Made by a program: the position numbers and the translations under genes
NCBI GenBank assembly: GCA_037783415.1
Contig: JAZGTN010000062.1
Coordinates: 1,961,501-2,025,500 of the forward strand
Origin: Leptasterias polaris
Lineage: Eukaryota > Echinodermata > Asteroidea > Forcipulatida > Asteriidae
DNA: 64,000 nucleotides
Direction of reading: 5' to 3'
Notes under the pieces: generated by a model
What the model was told of the DNA's origin: nothing
The model's input: only the letters and a program-made list of their open reading frames with translations
The model's database searches: none
Part shown: in pieces, positions 1 through 11,155 of the stretch
Position numbering within the stretch: position 1 is the stretch's first letter
Layout: every line of letters starts with the position of its first letter

Positions 1-610
1 ATTCTTTGCTTACGATAAGCAGAGCCATGAAATTGGGCTGATGTAGAAATTCAGCACCTTTCCCTGTAAACAATCGCAAAGCAGAATCACATTTAATTGC
101 AACACACAAAGAAGCAGTGAAACCAGTCATTGGGCAGATTGAACCGCATGGCATTTGAGCTGGTGACCTAATTAATCAAAGGAAGCAAGGATTGAGCAAA
201 TTTAAGCATACATTGGGGTCCAATTGCATGGGGCTGGTTACCATGGAATTCTATGAATACGATCCCTAGAATTACACGCTTTACCAGGGAAGCGTTTCTG
301 CAGAATCCCCAGATAGGCTGAACCATGAAATTGTAAGCCAGCTCGGCAATGAAAGCCCCCTGGTGTGGTGTATGGATGATTTGAAGCCTAATTCCCGATC
401 TTCATAGAAGACTCCTCTTCTTTGGGCCTTGAACGGTAATTTTGAGCACGGTAATTTTCATCTGGTAAAGGGCGCCCCTATAACTTATAAGGGAAACTTA
501 AATAGCAATGGACTTACATGGCAACAGCCATTGGTGGATTATCTTTAGCATGGATTGAATGACTTCATCAGTTGAGTCAGGCTTGTTCAATATTAGAGTC
601 TGCATGTAGC
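1..610. other. Non-coding, with foldback fragments of the AATTTCATAG type
   Basis: The first 40 bases match the end of the variant element at 60118-60345 (AAGCAGAGCCATGAAATTGGGC form), and a weaker trace lies near 280-350. No gene is seen in the rest. Confidence 0.4.
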
Positions 611-2276
611 TTGGTATACCTTTGGGTTTTGGAACTGTTCAATTGTTTCAATCCTATATAAATGTAGATATATACAATAAAACTAACCTTTGAAAATTTT
701 ATTTCAAATGGTAATCGTGTTTTTGAGATATTGCCGAAAATCCAGTCCTTCTGATTTGAAAATCACAGGCGTGTGGAAAAAAGCACACCTGGATTTTTCG
801 AGGGGTGCGATTTTGCAGAGCGGCAAATTTGTGGTACTGGCTCAGGATCGTACAGAAACACGTTTTGTATACGTTTTGTACTATTGTAGACAACATGTAC
901 AGCAAGCCTCGAAGTTTGTGCTCAAAAGGCACGGCAATGATTGCCGTGTTTTTTCTAGAGTTTGAAGGACATCGCAGCAATTTCGTAAGTGTAAAAAGGG
1001 CACCACAGCATTTTTGTCGAATTTAGGGCAAAAACAAAATTTTACAAAATTGTAAAAGACGGGTGAAAAAACTATGGTTGAAAAACGTTAACAAAAAAAC
1101 ACAACCACGGATGATCAAAAAAAATGCGTCTTCACAGTCACCCACAGCATTTTGACTTTGCACAAACACCCCGCAAAAAATTTCCTCAAAACAACAAACA
1201 AACACATTTAAGAAGAACAAAATCTTACGTTTTACAGTTTAATAATCTTTCTGTTGATCCAAAATGTCCTAAATGGTGTCATTTTTGTAAAATAAAGCCT
1301 ACACGTTGTGCCGTTTTTCGTAAACAAGCTAACATTTCTGAGGAACTGTGCTTTGAAGACCATGCTGTCGACGGCTTTTGCGTGCATACCAGTGGCTCCG
1401 CAGTGCTCCGTGCACGGTTTTAGATCGCGCACCAGCGATGGTGATTATTGCAATTCGGATGTCAATTTGGGGAAAAACCTTTGCATGCACAGACACGTAC
1501 ATGTACATGTACAGTCTTGGGTCAAGGCGTTTCAAGCAGGTGTTGTTATCTTTCGCTGTTATTACCAATAGAGTGCTTTTCCTTCAATAGTATCGAATTG
1601 TTTTGAAACGCCCTCTAGCGTTCAATGTTTCATACCTTTGTTGTTGCACCCAGAGGATGATATCAAAGACTACGAACCTGAAAATTGTAAACGACGTGAC
1701 TGCGCGCGTTGTGTAAAAAATTGTGATCGCAATGCGGTCCGTGTTTTGAGGAACTTTAGAGTTAATTTTTTTAAGCTTATCGGAACGGTAAAAATGTAAA
1801 CTAATAACCGGATATTTAGTATGCATCTTACATTTTTACTAAAGGCACCGATGGCAGTTGGATAAAAAGTATAATTACACCAAAAATGAATGCCAAGGCG
1901 TGCATTTTAGAGGGATCCAGGCGTGTGATTATTCGCACTCCTCGGAAAGCTTTTAGGCGTGCGATGGCGTGCGGGTGCGATCGCACGCCTCAAATCACAA
2001 GGACTGAAAATCCGGAACAAATTTGTCCACACAGAAAGAATAATCCCTAATAGGAATACACAATCTGAGAAAAGTATCTGACAGTAACATATCTCAGATT
2101 CAAATTTTGGGCCATAAAAACTGCTATCTTTTTTTCTTTTTTTTGTTCTCTCCACATAACCACATTACTTCAAAGTGAAATGTTTCTCAAAGTGCTTTAT
2201 GCTACCGAAACGTGCTGTAGTTTTAACAAACACTTTTTGGGGGCTTTAAGAGTGATTACCAACCGTGTACCTTTCA
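611..2276. repeat. Foldback family A element, copy 1, split by an insertion
   Basis: Left part 611-743, right part 2006-2276. Family A in this window has ends close to AGGCAAAGTATACCTTTGG, often beside TTAA, a conserved middle with CACAGGTTAGTTTTATTGTA, ATATTGCCGAAAATCC and AGAATAATCCCTAATAGG, and a small hairpin around TCTGAGAAACGTTTCT. Copies lie in both orientations in most introns. No coding capacity: a non-autonomous DNA element. Confidence 0.75.
744..2005. mobile_element. hAT-like non-autonomous element nested in family A copy
   Basis: Ends are AGTCCTTCTGATTTG and its near-complement CAAATCACAAGGACT. The flanks are an 8-bp duplication GAAAATCC (736-743 and 2006-2013), which occurs once at this point in intact family A copies. 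Eight-bp duplications are typical of the hAT superfamily, also of a few others. It is 1262 bp and has no recognisable transposase. Confidence 0.65.
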
Positions 2277-2714
2277 GCTGCTCCTCAACTGTGTTACTTA
2301 CATGCCTACTTCAAGCTGAACCTTATTATGGTCACTAATAATATTTCATGATGTGCATGTATTTTATCTTGCTTTTGCTTCTTGCTGGGCATGGCTCGAA
2401 TTTGGGAGAAAAGACACACAAGACTGCAGGACTTGTACCTCAAAATCTTTACTAGACTAGAATTATATTTACAAGACCAGAATCAAAATTAGGACAGACC
2501 AGAATCAAAATGAGAACAGAGTTTTATCATAAAAAATGTTTTATTTGAACAACATACTAGGAGAAGATTTATCTTTTCTGGTTTTTTTGGGGTGATAACT
2601 CAGCAGAATTGAAAGATATTTATGAGACTCAAACTCAACATTTGAACATCATTTGTTTTAAACAAAGATATTGAATTGAAAACAGAAGACCACCGGACTT
2701 GTCCCGTCTTGAGT
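2277..2714. other. Non-coding, no recognised feature
   Basis: AT-rich sequence with many stops on both strands. Nothing recognised before the minisatellite. Confidence 0.4.
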
Positions 2715-2984
2715 TTACTGGCCTGTCGCTGATATTACTGGCCTGTCGCTGATATTACTGGCCTGTCGCTGATATTACTGGCCTGTCGCTGATATTACTG
2801 GCCTGTCGCTGATATTACTGGCCTGTCGCTGATATTACTGGCCGGTCGCTGATATTACTGGCCGGTCGCTGATATTACTGGCCTGTCGCTGATATTACTG
2901 GCCTGTCGCTGATATTACTGGCCTGTCGCTGATATTACTGGCCTGTCGCTGATATTACTGGCCTGTCGCTGATATTACTGGCCT
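2715..2984. repeat. 20-bp minisatellite, 13.5 copies
   Basis: Unit TTACTGGCCTGTCGCTGATA repeated head to tail without length change. Two adjacent central units carry T to G (GCCGGTCGCT); the others are identical. Confidence 0.98.
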
Positions 2985-3289
2985 CGGGCCAGCGGTCCAG
3001 TGTAAGATTCGAGCCCTGTTGTGTTCATACTTTAAATATTTGGTCAAACTTTGGTAATGACTCTGAAAAGACATGGTGTAATTTTTTTCTGAAAACCTAC
3101 TTGTTAAAAGGATTGTAATGGTAGTAAGGATCCTGTGAGGTTATTACGTCTGAATGGCTCAGTTGATTAGAAATCAACAACAGTATTTCAAACAATTTGA
3201 GTTTCTAAAGATGGACATTTTTGAAATTGCCATGGTGTCTGTTTGAATGATGCCCTCAATACGGTCAGAGATTTGGTTGGTACCCGCTG

Positions 3290-3455
3290 TCATCTTGCTA
3301 TTAAAACATGGATGGTTTTGCTGTTGTTGATGAAAATACCGTGACAGTTTGTTGGCAGTTTTCTCAGCAAGTAGACACTGTACTCAAATGAAACTTTCAC
3401 AGGTGACTTTTGTTGTATCGTTCTTGATCATTTTGCCTATGAATCCGCATTATTG
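3290..3455 (+). repeat. Foldback family E fragment
   Basis: Contains AAAATACCGTGACAGTTTG, TCTCAGCAAGTAGACACTGT and CTTTCACAGGTGACTTTT. The same blocks occur at about 9330-9480, 38080-38280 (reverse) and 43310-43490 (reverse). Confidence 0.6.
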
Positions 3456-3522
3456 ACAAAAAACAAACGATGAACCGAACCTTTTAAATGGAATTAACTC
3501 CAGTGTTTTGATTCGATTGCAG

Positions 3523-3650
3523 CTTTGAAAGCAGCGTTATTAATCCAAAGATGGTATCGTCGCTACCAGGCAAGGTTAGAAGCCAGACGACGATGTACGT
3601 GGAACATTTTTCAGAGTATAGAATATTCTGGAGAACAAGATCAACTCAAG
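3523..3650 (+). CDS. PPEF: PPEF exon A: IQ motif
   Basis: Acceptor AG at 3521-3522, donor GT at 3651. The exon starts with two bases completing a split codon, then 42 codons. It encodes the IQ motif [11 protein letters not shown] (pattern IQxxxRxxxxR), which in PPEF proteins binds calmodulin, followed by [15 protein letters not shown], a segment strongly conserved in PPEF. In known members this lies about 20 residues from the start, so one short upstream coding exon (ending in phase 1, probably giving serine at the junction) should exist. I could not find it in 1-3522. The start of this exon is fixed by the splice site, not by a start codon. Confidence 0.93.
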
Positions 3651-3739
3651 GTATGTGTACATGTAGCACTTACAGTGCTTGAATCTGGGGTGAAATACCA
3701 TAAGACTACAGGACTTGTGTAGCTCAAAAAATGTTTGAG

Positions 3740-3853
3740 AAAATAGAATTAGCTGTTGCAAACTGCTTACCAACCAAAAGGACCTGTGGTATAAATGCAC
3801 AAATTAGTTAGTGGCCTGACGTTTCGACCCTAGCAGAGTCTTTCTCGAAGGCT
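3740..3853 (-). mobile_element. Penelope-like element terminal fragment
   Basis: The block from AATAGAATTAGCTGTTGCAA to CTTTCTCGAAGGCT is the 3'-terminal signature found downstream of the GIY-YIG gene at 7480-8017 and in four other places. The core 3813-3853 contains a GACTC-TGCTA-GGGTC hairpin followed by GAAACGTC on the minus strand. Confidence 0.6.
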
Positions 3854-3939
3854 AAACAAAAAAATTACCGGACCATTTTTAGAAGACCAGAATCTAAATG
3901 AAAAAGGACTTTCTACAAAGTTTATAACGTGTAAACTGT

Positions 3940-4105
3940 TTTTATTGTTGGATTTGAGGCATTGCATAGTGAAGTATCAATGTATATTTGGTTTGCGGTA
4001 ACACCATGTGTATATCTACTTGCTAACATGTTTTCAAAATCTACAGTTTTACACAGTAAGCAGACATACACATGGTGTTACCGCAAACCAAATATACACC
4101 GTTTT
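3940..4105. repeat. Palindromic repeat with TTTGCGGTAACACCATGTGT arms
   Basis: Arms around 3990-4015 and 4067-4100 are inverted copies (TTTGCGGTAACACCATGTGT and its complement). Related copy at 50645-50755 and a fragment at 35085-35110. Confidence 0.7.
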
Positions 4106-4370
4106 TATTGGTTACATTAGTTTATATTGAAAAGTCGCATCCCCTCAAGGTGATCCCCTGGCTGCCGCTTCCCAGGTTGTATCTTAAATTTGGGTGTGAT
4201 CCCTGGCTACGCTACAGCTAACGGTTGTTCTGACTGGCACCCCCAAACAAAAAAATTGACAAAATAGGGAGACTGCCAACTAAATAGCTCAGTTGGTAGA
4301 GCGCCGCCACATTAAACCACAGGTTGTTGGTTCAAACCCTGCTCTAGATAATTTTTCTTTGTTCAACCTC
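4106..4370 (+). repeat. tRNA-like foldback element, right arm only
   Basis: Same order as the right arm of the complete element at 18779-19200: GATCCCCTGGCTGCCGCTTC, CTGGCACCC, GACAAAATAGGGAGA, then a tRNA-like segment with degraded anticodon stem (4279-4350), a T-rich run and TTTGTTCAACC. Confidence 0.75.
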
Positions 4371-5815
4371 AAATTATTGGAAGTAGAACTGCCCCACTTC
4401 TAAAGGTCTTAATGTCTCGCAACTAGTAGTACATATATGCTATAAGGCAAACTTAATTAAAATCGTTGCCACGTTTGGCTTCAAGCTCTTTCACACAGGT
4501 ATGCATGTACGTGTTGTTCTACCCGTCAATACTCCTGTTCATTAGAAATGGACCAAGGTTAGCGTTTCACCTTCGGAAAATTAAACCGCATGAAAGTCTG
4601 GTGTAATGAAGCAGTGTGCAGCAGCACACATTTAACCAATAATATTTTGCATTATGCAAGACACTATTACGGGCATCTCTAGACGAGTAATAAATCATTC
4701 AGTTTTGATATTATCAAGCTTTCGTGAAGTAGACCATTACACATACTGTAGGGTCCGTAACCATTTAGAGACCTAATGTGCATATTTATCAAAAGGACAT
4801 TGCCTGCTCTTGTAGAAAAATGGCATTGCCGTCTTCATCATTTTGAACTGGTTTCAGCCACATTTCAAGCTAGTTTGACTTTTAACTGAGAGTGTAAGTC
4901 ATCATTATGGTGATGTCTGTGTATGTGCATTCTTCAGGCGTTGCTCAGTGACTTCATGTTGACTGTTCGTTTCCATTTTTTTGGCATTTTGAGTGGCTCG
5001 GTAAAACTGATTCAAGCAAACCATCCTCTGTCATTAGAAGGTTGCTGTTGGTAGATTCACAGAAGAGTTTTGCCTCTACAGTATGGTTTTGTAGGTTAAG
5101 TTGTTCTTGTTTACGAGTAATGAAAGCGGAGTGTCATGCCTAGTTGCTTGTCCAATCAGTTGTAGGCCACTGCTTGTAAAGGTGTTGTTGATGCTGTTGG
5201 GACATTGCGTTGGCGATAAAGTTCAGCATTGGTGATGCGTTCAGGGTATCTGACATTTAGTGTGTAGCGTAGCAAAGCTCGGTATAATTTGTTGATGGTT
5301 TTCTAGAGTGTTTTTGTTAGCGTCCAGCTGGCTCCGTACTAACGGAACCGCTTGAGGGTGCACCCCACTAGATAGGGAGAAAACGGAGCATCAGCCTCGT
5401 TAACATTTTGTAGGCCCTCAAAATATTCTCTATTAGACAGATTTGAGAGCCCATTAAAAGGGATACAGTGTAAAGATGCTGCCCGATTGTAACCTGGGGG
5501 TTGTTGACTTCCAACTTGAGGTATTTTGGATGACATAGGCCCTGAAATAAATGGTCCTATTTGCCGAGAGGTGTAGGGACATTTTTCAAGATTGATGCTC
5601 GGACGTTTGTAAAATTACACCAGTGCAGGGGTGTTTTTATTTGGAGGGGAATAACAAGACAGGCCCAGGGACTCCCCACATCAAATTGAGCAGATAATTG
5701 TCTCTTTACTGTGAAAAGCTGTGAGACTTCTAAGTATTTTTTGTGAATATTTAGCAATTCCCACTATAAGCAATGAGAGTTGATTTAGTGGGGTGCAATC
5801 TTGAGTCATGAAGTA
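4371..5815. other. Intron 1, no recognised feature
   Basis: No long frame, RNA gene or tandem repeat recognised. Probably old repeat or unique intronic DNA. Confidence 0.4.
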
Positions 5816-5819
5816 GGCA

Positions 5820-6410
5820 TTGGTGTAGTAAAGTACTTTTCAGTCGAGTATGAAGTACTTCCGAGCACAAGGGTGGCTTAGTAGTACTTGAGTTGGGCTG
5901 TCCAGGGTGAGTACGAGTATCTAGTATTTTGTTATTCGTGTGCCGAGTCCAACAGCCGAGTTCCTTGTACTTGGATTCCTTAGTATGAATATGAGTACTT
6001 TATAAAAAAATACTAAAAAAAGAGATACACAAACAGTTATTGGTTTGTTTGTTTCTTTGTTTCTTTGGTTAGTTTTGGGGGGGACTAATTTCTAGATGAC
6101 AATGTGTGCATGTAATTATGATAATATTTTAAACATAACTACATCATGGACAACTTCAATGTTACTTTTTCCTGTCTTTATTCCTTTATAAAGTGGAAAG
6201 GAAAGTGATATTTTGACCACAAGTGCGTTAACTTGGAGTCTGAGTACATTTCCAGTCAAGTATCGAGTACATGTCTTTGAGTACCGAGTATGAACTTTGA
6301 GTACTCGTGAGTACGAGTATTTTGCTAGCACAGTTTGAGTAAGATTATGAGTACCATAAAAATGGTACTCAAGTAATGCTCATGTATGAGTACCGAGTGC
6401 AAGTTCTACA
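5820..6410. repeat. Degenerate GAGTAC/GAGTAT-rich tract
   Basis: Dozens of GAGTA, AGTAC and TCGAGTA words at irregular spacing, most dense at 5820-6010 and 6230-6400, interrupted by unrelated sequence at 6010-6225. Looks like a decayed simple repeat. Confidence 0.6.
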
Positions 6411-6437
6411 ATGCTGGAAGTAGTTTCTCATCTGTGC

Positions 6438-6517
6438 AATCAATAATCTATGGTATCATATTTCAATCAATAATCTATGGTATCATATTTCAATCAATAA
6501 TCTATGGTATCATATTT
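6438..6517. repeat. 27-bp tandem repeat, three copies
   Basis: Unit starts AATCAATAATCTATGGTATC and ends ATATTTC; the three copies are identical. Confidence 0.95.
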
Positions 6518-6952
6518 TAGAGTGAGCTGGCATTTTTTTTAAATCTAAAATGTTGCCCAGATTACAAGCTTCAGTTAGTGAACACTCAGTTAGCAATATT
6601 TGCAAGGTGTCTTATTACAGTCAATGACTATCTGTCCGTTACAAGCTTCATGACTGCCCGCCCATTCCTGTTTGGTGATATTTGGCCTATATTTGGTACT
6701 TTTTTGCAGTAAAATTTGTAATTTTATATGTACATACTAAAAATTTCTATTTTTTTATTTATATACTTTTGTTCCTTGTGCAATTGTAGCCAGTAGCATC
6801 GGAGTTGAAGGCTTTCGAGTCATAGTTGTTTAGTTAACTTTTTTAATTCCAATGTGCCATTGGCTTTTTGTTTTGGTTTGTTCTTTCTGTATTTTGTTTG
6901 TACTTTTGATATGCCGAATAAATAATAATAATAATAAGGAAATAATAATAAT

Positions 6953-7101
6953 CAGGTTTTATGGCCCAAAATTTGAATCTGAGAAATTATTCTGTCAGAA
7001 ACGCTTCTCAGATTGTGTATTCCTATTGGGGATTATTCTTCCTACGTGGACATATTCGCTCCGGATTTTCGGTGATATCTCAAAAACCTTTTGAAACAAA
7101 A
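6953..7101 (-). repeat. Foldback family A fragment
   Basis: Reads from GGTTTTATGGCCCAAAATTT through TTCGCTCCGGATTTTCGGTG, the central half of family A, ending directly before the Penelope-like terminus at 7105. Confidence 0.7.
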
Positions 7102-7104
7102 TGT

Positions 7105-7479
7105 TGTAAAAAATAAGTTAGTGGCCTGACGGTTTCGACCCAAGCAGAGTCTTTCTCGAAGGCTAAATGACAACACACAACACACATACAAGCAGACAAG
7201 AGTTGCAAGAGTAGTCAAGTGGAAATACATGAATAGAGAGAGTGGAGGGAGAAAAGCAGAAAGCATTCAGAGAAGGCAGGGGGTAAGCAGGGATTATGAA
7301 GACAAAGGGGGGGGGGGGGGGTTTATGAAGGGAAGGGGATAGCTTGACCACAAGAAGTTGGGAACACAAAGGACAAAATGGAAGGTTAGAAGAGAGATAA
7401 ATAATTAGTTATTACAATGAAGGGCAGACTAATAAAGTGGATAACTGTGGGAAAAGGAGAAGGCAAAAACAAAAGGTTA
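7105..7479 (-). mobile_element. 3' non-coding part of Penelope-like element
   Basis: Downstream (in minus-strand sense) of the endonuclease stop codon. Pyrimidine-rich on the minus strand with a 13-base poly-G run on the plus strand near 7308-7321, ending in the terminal signature 7123-7164. The same arrangement occurs after the endonuclease fragment at 33530-33971. Confidence 0.65.
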
Positions 7480-8017
7480 TTAGTCATTTCCTTCTTGGAT
7501 ATTCAAACCATGGGGCTGAGTGGTTTTTATGCGCCTTATCCAAAGTTTTTCCCTACTCAGACGGACAGTCTCTCTGCAGTTACCTAGTGCCTCAATGCCC
7601 TGTAAATTCATGTCAGAAATGGAGTGGTTAGGAAGGTTGAAGTGGTGTCCTACAGGTGTATCCAGCTTTTGGGTGTTGACTGTGGATCTGTGGCCATAGA
7701 AACGCCTCTTGAGTGTAGTTCTTGTTTCACCTATATATTGAACACCACAGACTCTGCAAGATATTAGATAGATTAGATTAGTGGTGGTGCAGGTGACATG
7801 ACCCCTTGTCTTGTGGGTGGTGCCACCAGTATGGCTGGTAAAGGAGTCTGATTCCCTGATGTGTTGTCTACAAACGATGCATTTGGATGTGTTGGAACAC
7901 CTAAAAGTACCCTGTGGCAAAGGGGGATTAACATCATCATTAATGGGGGGAACTTCTGCCCGGATGATGAGATCCCTGAGACTGGGTGGGCGTCGGTAGG
8001 CAACTATGGGTTCTTCC
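7480..8017 (-). pseudogene. Penelope-like element: C-terminal GIY-YIG endonuclease part
   Basis: An open frame running from the insertion junction near 8017 to a stop at 7480. It opens with VAYRRPPSLRDLIIRAEVPP, the linker block after the reverse transcriptase in Penelope-like elements, then CSNTSKCIVCRQH (zinc-binding cysteines), NLIYLISCRVCGVQYIGET (GIY-YIG nuclease signature) and a C-terminal helix region ending HGLNIQEGND. In these elements the GIY-YIG domain nicks target DNA for reverse transcription. This frame is intact, but it is cut off from its reverse transcriptase by the 3.13 kb insertion at 8022-11155, and the element lacks a 5' part, so it is a dead copy. Confidence 0.9.
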
Positions 8018-9329
8018 TGTACAGTCAGTGCGCAGCGTGCATGATAATGAGGTCAAAAGCCAGATTTCATTTGCAGCCGAAAGGTGGTTTCGGACGGTCT
8101 CGGACCCCTTCGAGATTTCGCGTGAAAGTGCGAGCGTTCCGACACGGCCTCTTAAAACCGATGGGAAACACATCGAGGTCAGTGCTAGGCCAACATGGAG
8201 TGGTAAGTAGATTTCTTGACATTTAACGTAGTATAAAAACCCATTCCCCCCTCAATTTAACCACTCAAAGACATTTAAATTTTCACCTAAAGTGTACTTA
8301 GGTTTTCACACTTTTCGTTGAACAGCTTCATACTTTTGGTGAACCTGACTGTTTCGAGCAGGAAGGAGACATTTGAGGTCGATTTTACGTTAGACGAAGG
8401 ATGCTCGGTGCCATTGATACCACATTCACTTCTGCCCGTTAAACCGTTGTCGTTTTTTTCGGTCTCGAAAAATCAGGAAAAATCAGAAATTTCGCCGCTG
8501 CGTGGCACTCATTGTTGCGTGGGTGTCATAACAACACTACGGCCAATACGTTCGTTGTAAACACAATCCTGTGACTGCTTTTTAATCGTTTTGTCTCGGT
8601 TTGTTCATGCTGAATTTTGTCATAATACATTAAAATATGAACAAGAGACAAAACTACGTTTTATTAGTCCAGAGTTAGTAAAACATTTCCTTTATCAGAA
8701 TTGCATGAAGCACTAGTGCAGCAAAGAAGTTCACTAATCATTCGTCCTTGCTTTGTACATGATGTAAATTTGATTTAGCCTTCTTTTATCTTTTTATTTT
8801 TAAATTTAGGTATGATATGTGCACTACAACAAGTCTTTTTATTCCAACTTGCACTTTGTTTTATTGCATTTAAATAATAGTACATTTTGGTCTTGAGTTG
8901 TCCCATTTAGGTTGCTGTACTCTGTTTTTTAAAATATTTGCTATCTGCGCAGATGTCAAAATTTAGTCTTTAAAACTTGACCGTTTCTGTTCAGATTACG
9001 ACATTTCTGTGGACAGTATTTGAGTCCCTTTTTAGTAACCGATGGAATCTGGTTGAACAAGACAAAGTAATTTGGTACAATTAAAATATTATGTTACCTG
9101 GTACTTTTTTTTACCCCAAATTTCAGGCCTAACACTCTCTGTGACCTACCGTTGTTTCAAGTTAAAGCTTTGGAGGATTCCATCAGGACGTACTTGCCTG
9201 GACTGCGGAGAACTTGAACAGTGACTAGTATCTTCCTTATGTCGTAACGCGGCCAGATTTCTGTGGGTTGGTGTAATGGTGTCCCGTTCAAGAATGCCGC
9301 AGCCAGAGATGCGGTCTATCTGTCACTTC

Positions 9330-9480
9330 GCTAAACATGGATGGATTCGGCGTTCTTGTTAAAATACCGTGACAGTTTTTGGCTGTTTTCTCAGCATATA
9401 GACACTGCATTCAGCTGGAACTTTCACATGTGACTTTATAATTGTATCTTTCTTTATAATTTTGCCTATAAATATAAAGC
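9330..9480 (+). repeat. Foldback family E fragment
   Basis: Shares AAAATACCGTGACAGTTTTT and CTTTCACATGTGACTTTATA with the copy at 3290-3455. Confidence 0.55.
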
Positions 9481-9699
9481 CTTGCATAGACAAAAGCCAA
9501 TCTATGATCCTACCTTTACCCAATTTTTTGTTTATTATAGGTATTATACTATAGAGGATTTTTTACAGCCGACAAAAAAAGTCGCAGAATTTTGTGTGAT
9601 CAACCGTATACTTGAAATAACAAACCCGTTGTGTGAGTCAGAAGAAAATAGTAAACTTATTTTACAATACTCAACATACCAAGTGTACCAAATGCTGTA

Positions 9700-9853
9700 T
9701 AGATGGATTGCAATAGACGTCATTGGCCGCCATCTTTGATGAATTGTGGACGCGTGGATGGCTGAGAGTCGTGCGTAGCGCGTACACGCGTACACTTTTC
9801 CATTGTTTTACATCAAAGATGGCGGTCAATGACGCGTATTGCAATCCATCTAT
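9700..9853. repeat. Foldback element with CAAAGATGGCGG arms
   Basis: Arms GATGGATTGCAATAGACGTC ... CGCCATCTTTG and its inverted copy CAAAGATGGCGGTCAATGAC ... TTGCAATCCATC. Inner part contains GCGTACACGCGTACAC. Related elements at 24429-24582, 57013-57186 and a half copy at 57763-57830. Confidence 0.8.
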
Positions 9854-11155
9854 TGCAAATGGATTGTGATACACTCCAGAGATAAGAGCGAACATAAATA
9901 GTATCAAAGTGAAATTTAAAATATTCCAACGTTGATGGTTTATACAGGTCTCCTAATTGCCTCGGCGTCCTTGTAGTTGCTTTTAATTATGCTTAGCATT
10001 AATATTTCAATGTTTAATATAATTAATTTGTACTAGTGTACATGAAAATGTGGGTATGTGTGTGAGAAATTCATGCAGCTGAAAGAAGAAACTAAAAATA
10101 AATAAATGTTTCCATTAAACAAGAAAACAAATGTGAAAGTGTTGTCATTATGGTGGTAAACAATTATTAAAATTAATTAACTGACCATAGGTTTCCTCAC
10201 TAGAAGGGTAAAATAAAATTATCTACTTATAGCATCGGACTCGGAGGAATGGAATAATGCTTTAACAAGATTTGTGTATTTGTTGTAATTTTTATATATA
10301 ATGGGCTTGGGCGGTAGGCCTCTTCTTTCTTTAGACAAACGCATTTGGAGAGCCAAACGTGAGGAAGCCAAAGTGAAACGTTTCTAAGACCAAAAATAGT
10401 ATAAATGTTGGTTTTTCCCTCTCAGTAATCTAGATGACTTTTGAAAGGTTTGTCAAACAAAATAACGAATCCTTGAAACGATGAAATAATTTATTGTACA
10501 TCGTGAGTGTTCTCACAAGATAGTCGGGCACCTCAATGTTTACCCAACACCGCATTCAGTTCTATGTAGTATAAGTAAGGAGCCATACAAGCCTAGCGTT
10601 TCCTTACGCAGCAGCTGATTGGTTACATAGCAAGATAGCACTATCAGTTTGGTTCACAGTTTGACCAATGAAGTTAGGGCTCTCATTGTACAAACGAGAT
10701 ATGGTGGACATTTCGATTCTGAACGGTAACGCTGACGAAGACGGATTCTTTAAGTGTTCTTGACTGTTTCGAGAATCCTCAGAAATAAAGAATACAGCGA
10801 AAGACTAGATCAATAGTGTAGCTAACATTCCATTAGTAAAATTCTTCTGCCCAATTCCGTTAACTATTAAGCAAATGACTTTTCCGGAGACCCTTATTTC
10901 TGCACACGGATGCTTATGTTTTTGGTCTCATATTTCTTTATTTTGATCACAGAAAATTATGTCATAGTTTTTGTAGGTACAATGAAACATTATTACTTCG
11001 TTATGTGATGTTTTTGTTTTGTTACAATTAATCATTTTCCCGAAATGAATTTTTGAAAAAGTGTCCTCCAAGCTCATTATTTATGCAAAACCGCGACGGT
11101 CATGCATACGCTGCAAATGAAAGGAAGCTCTTTTCGGACCCCTGCGCACTGACTG

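Larger units (their letters stand above)
8022..11155. mobile_element. 3.13 kb non-autonomous DNA element inside Penelope-like element
   Basis: Terminal inverted repeats CAGTCAGTGCGCAG at 8022-8035 and CTGCGCACTGACTG at 11142-11155; flanking 4-bp duplication TGTA (8018-8021, 11156-11159). Beyond the perfect 14 bases the two ends share further blocks such as TTTCATTTGCAGC. Collapsing the duplication puts the two flanking Penelope-like reading frames in phase, which supports the boundaries. No transposase was recognised inside; superfamily unknown. It carries a family E fragment and a small foldback element. Confidence 0.8.

Noticed and set aside
2715..2984. Possible CRISPR array
   Set aside because: Repeats are directly contiguous without unique spacers, and the genome is eukaryotic.
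3525..3722. Protein start at 3525 for the phosphatase
   Set aside because: There is no ATG; it is a TTG codon just after a splice acceptor, and the family has residues before the IQ motif.
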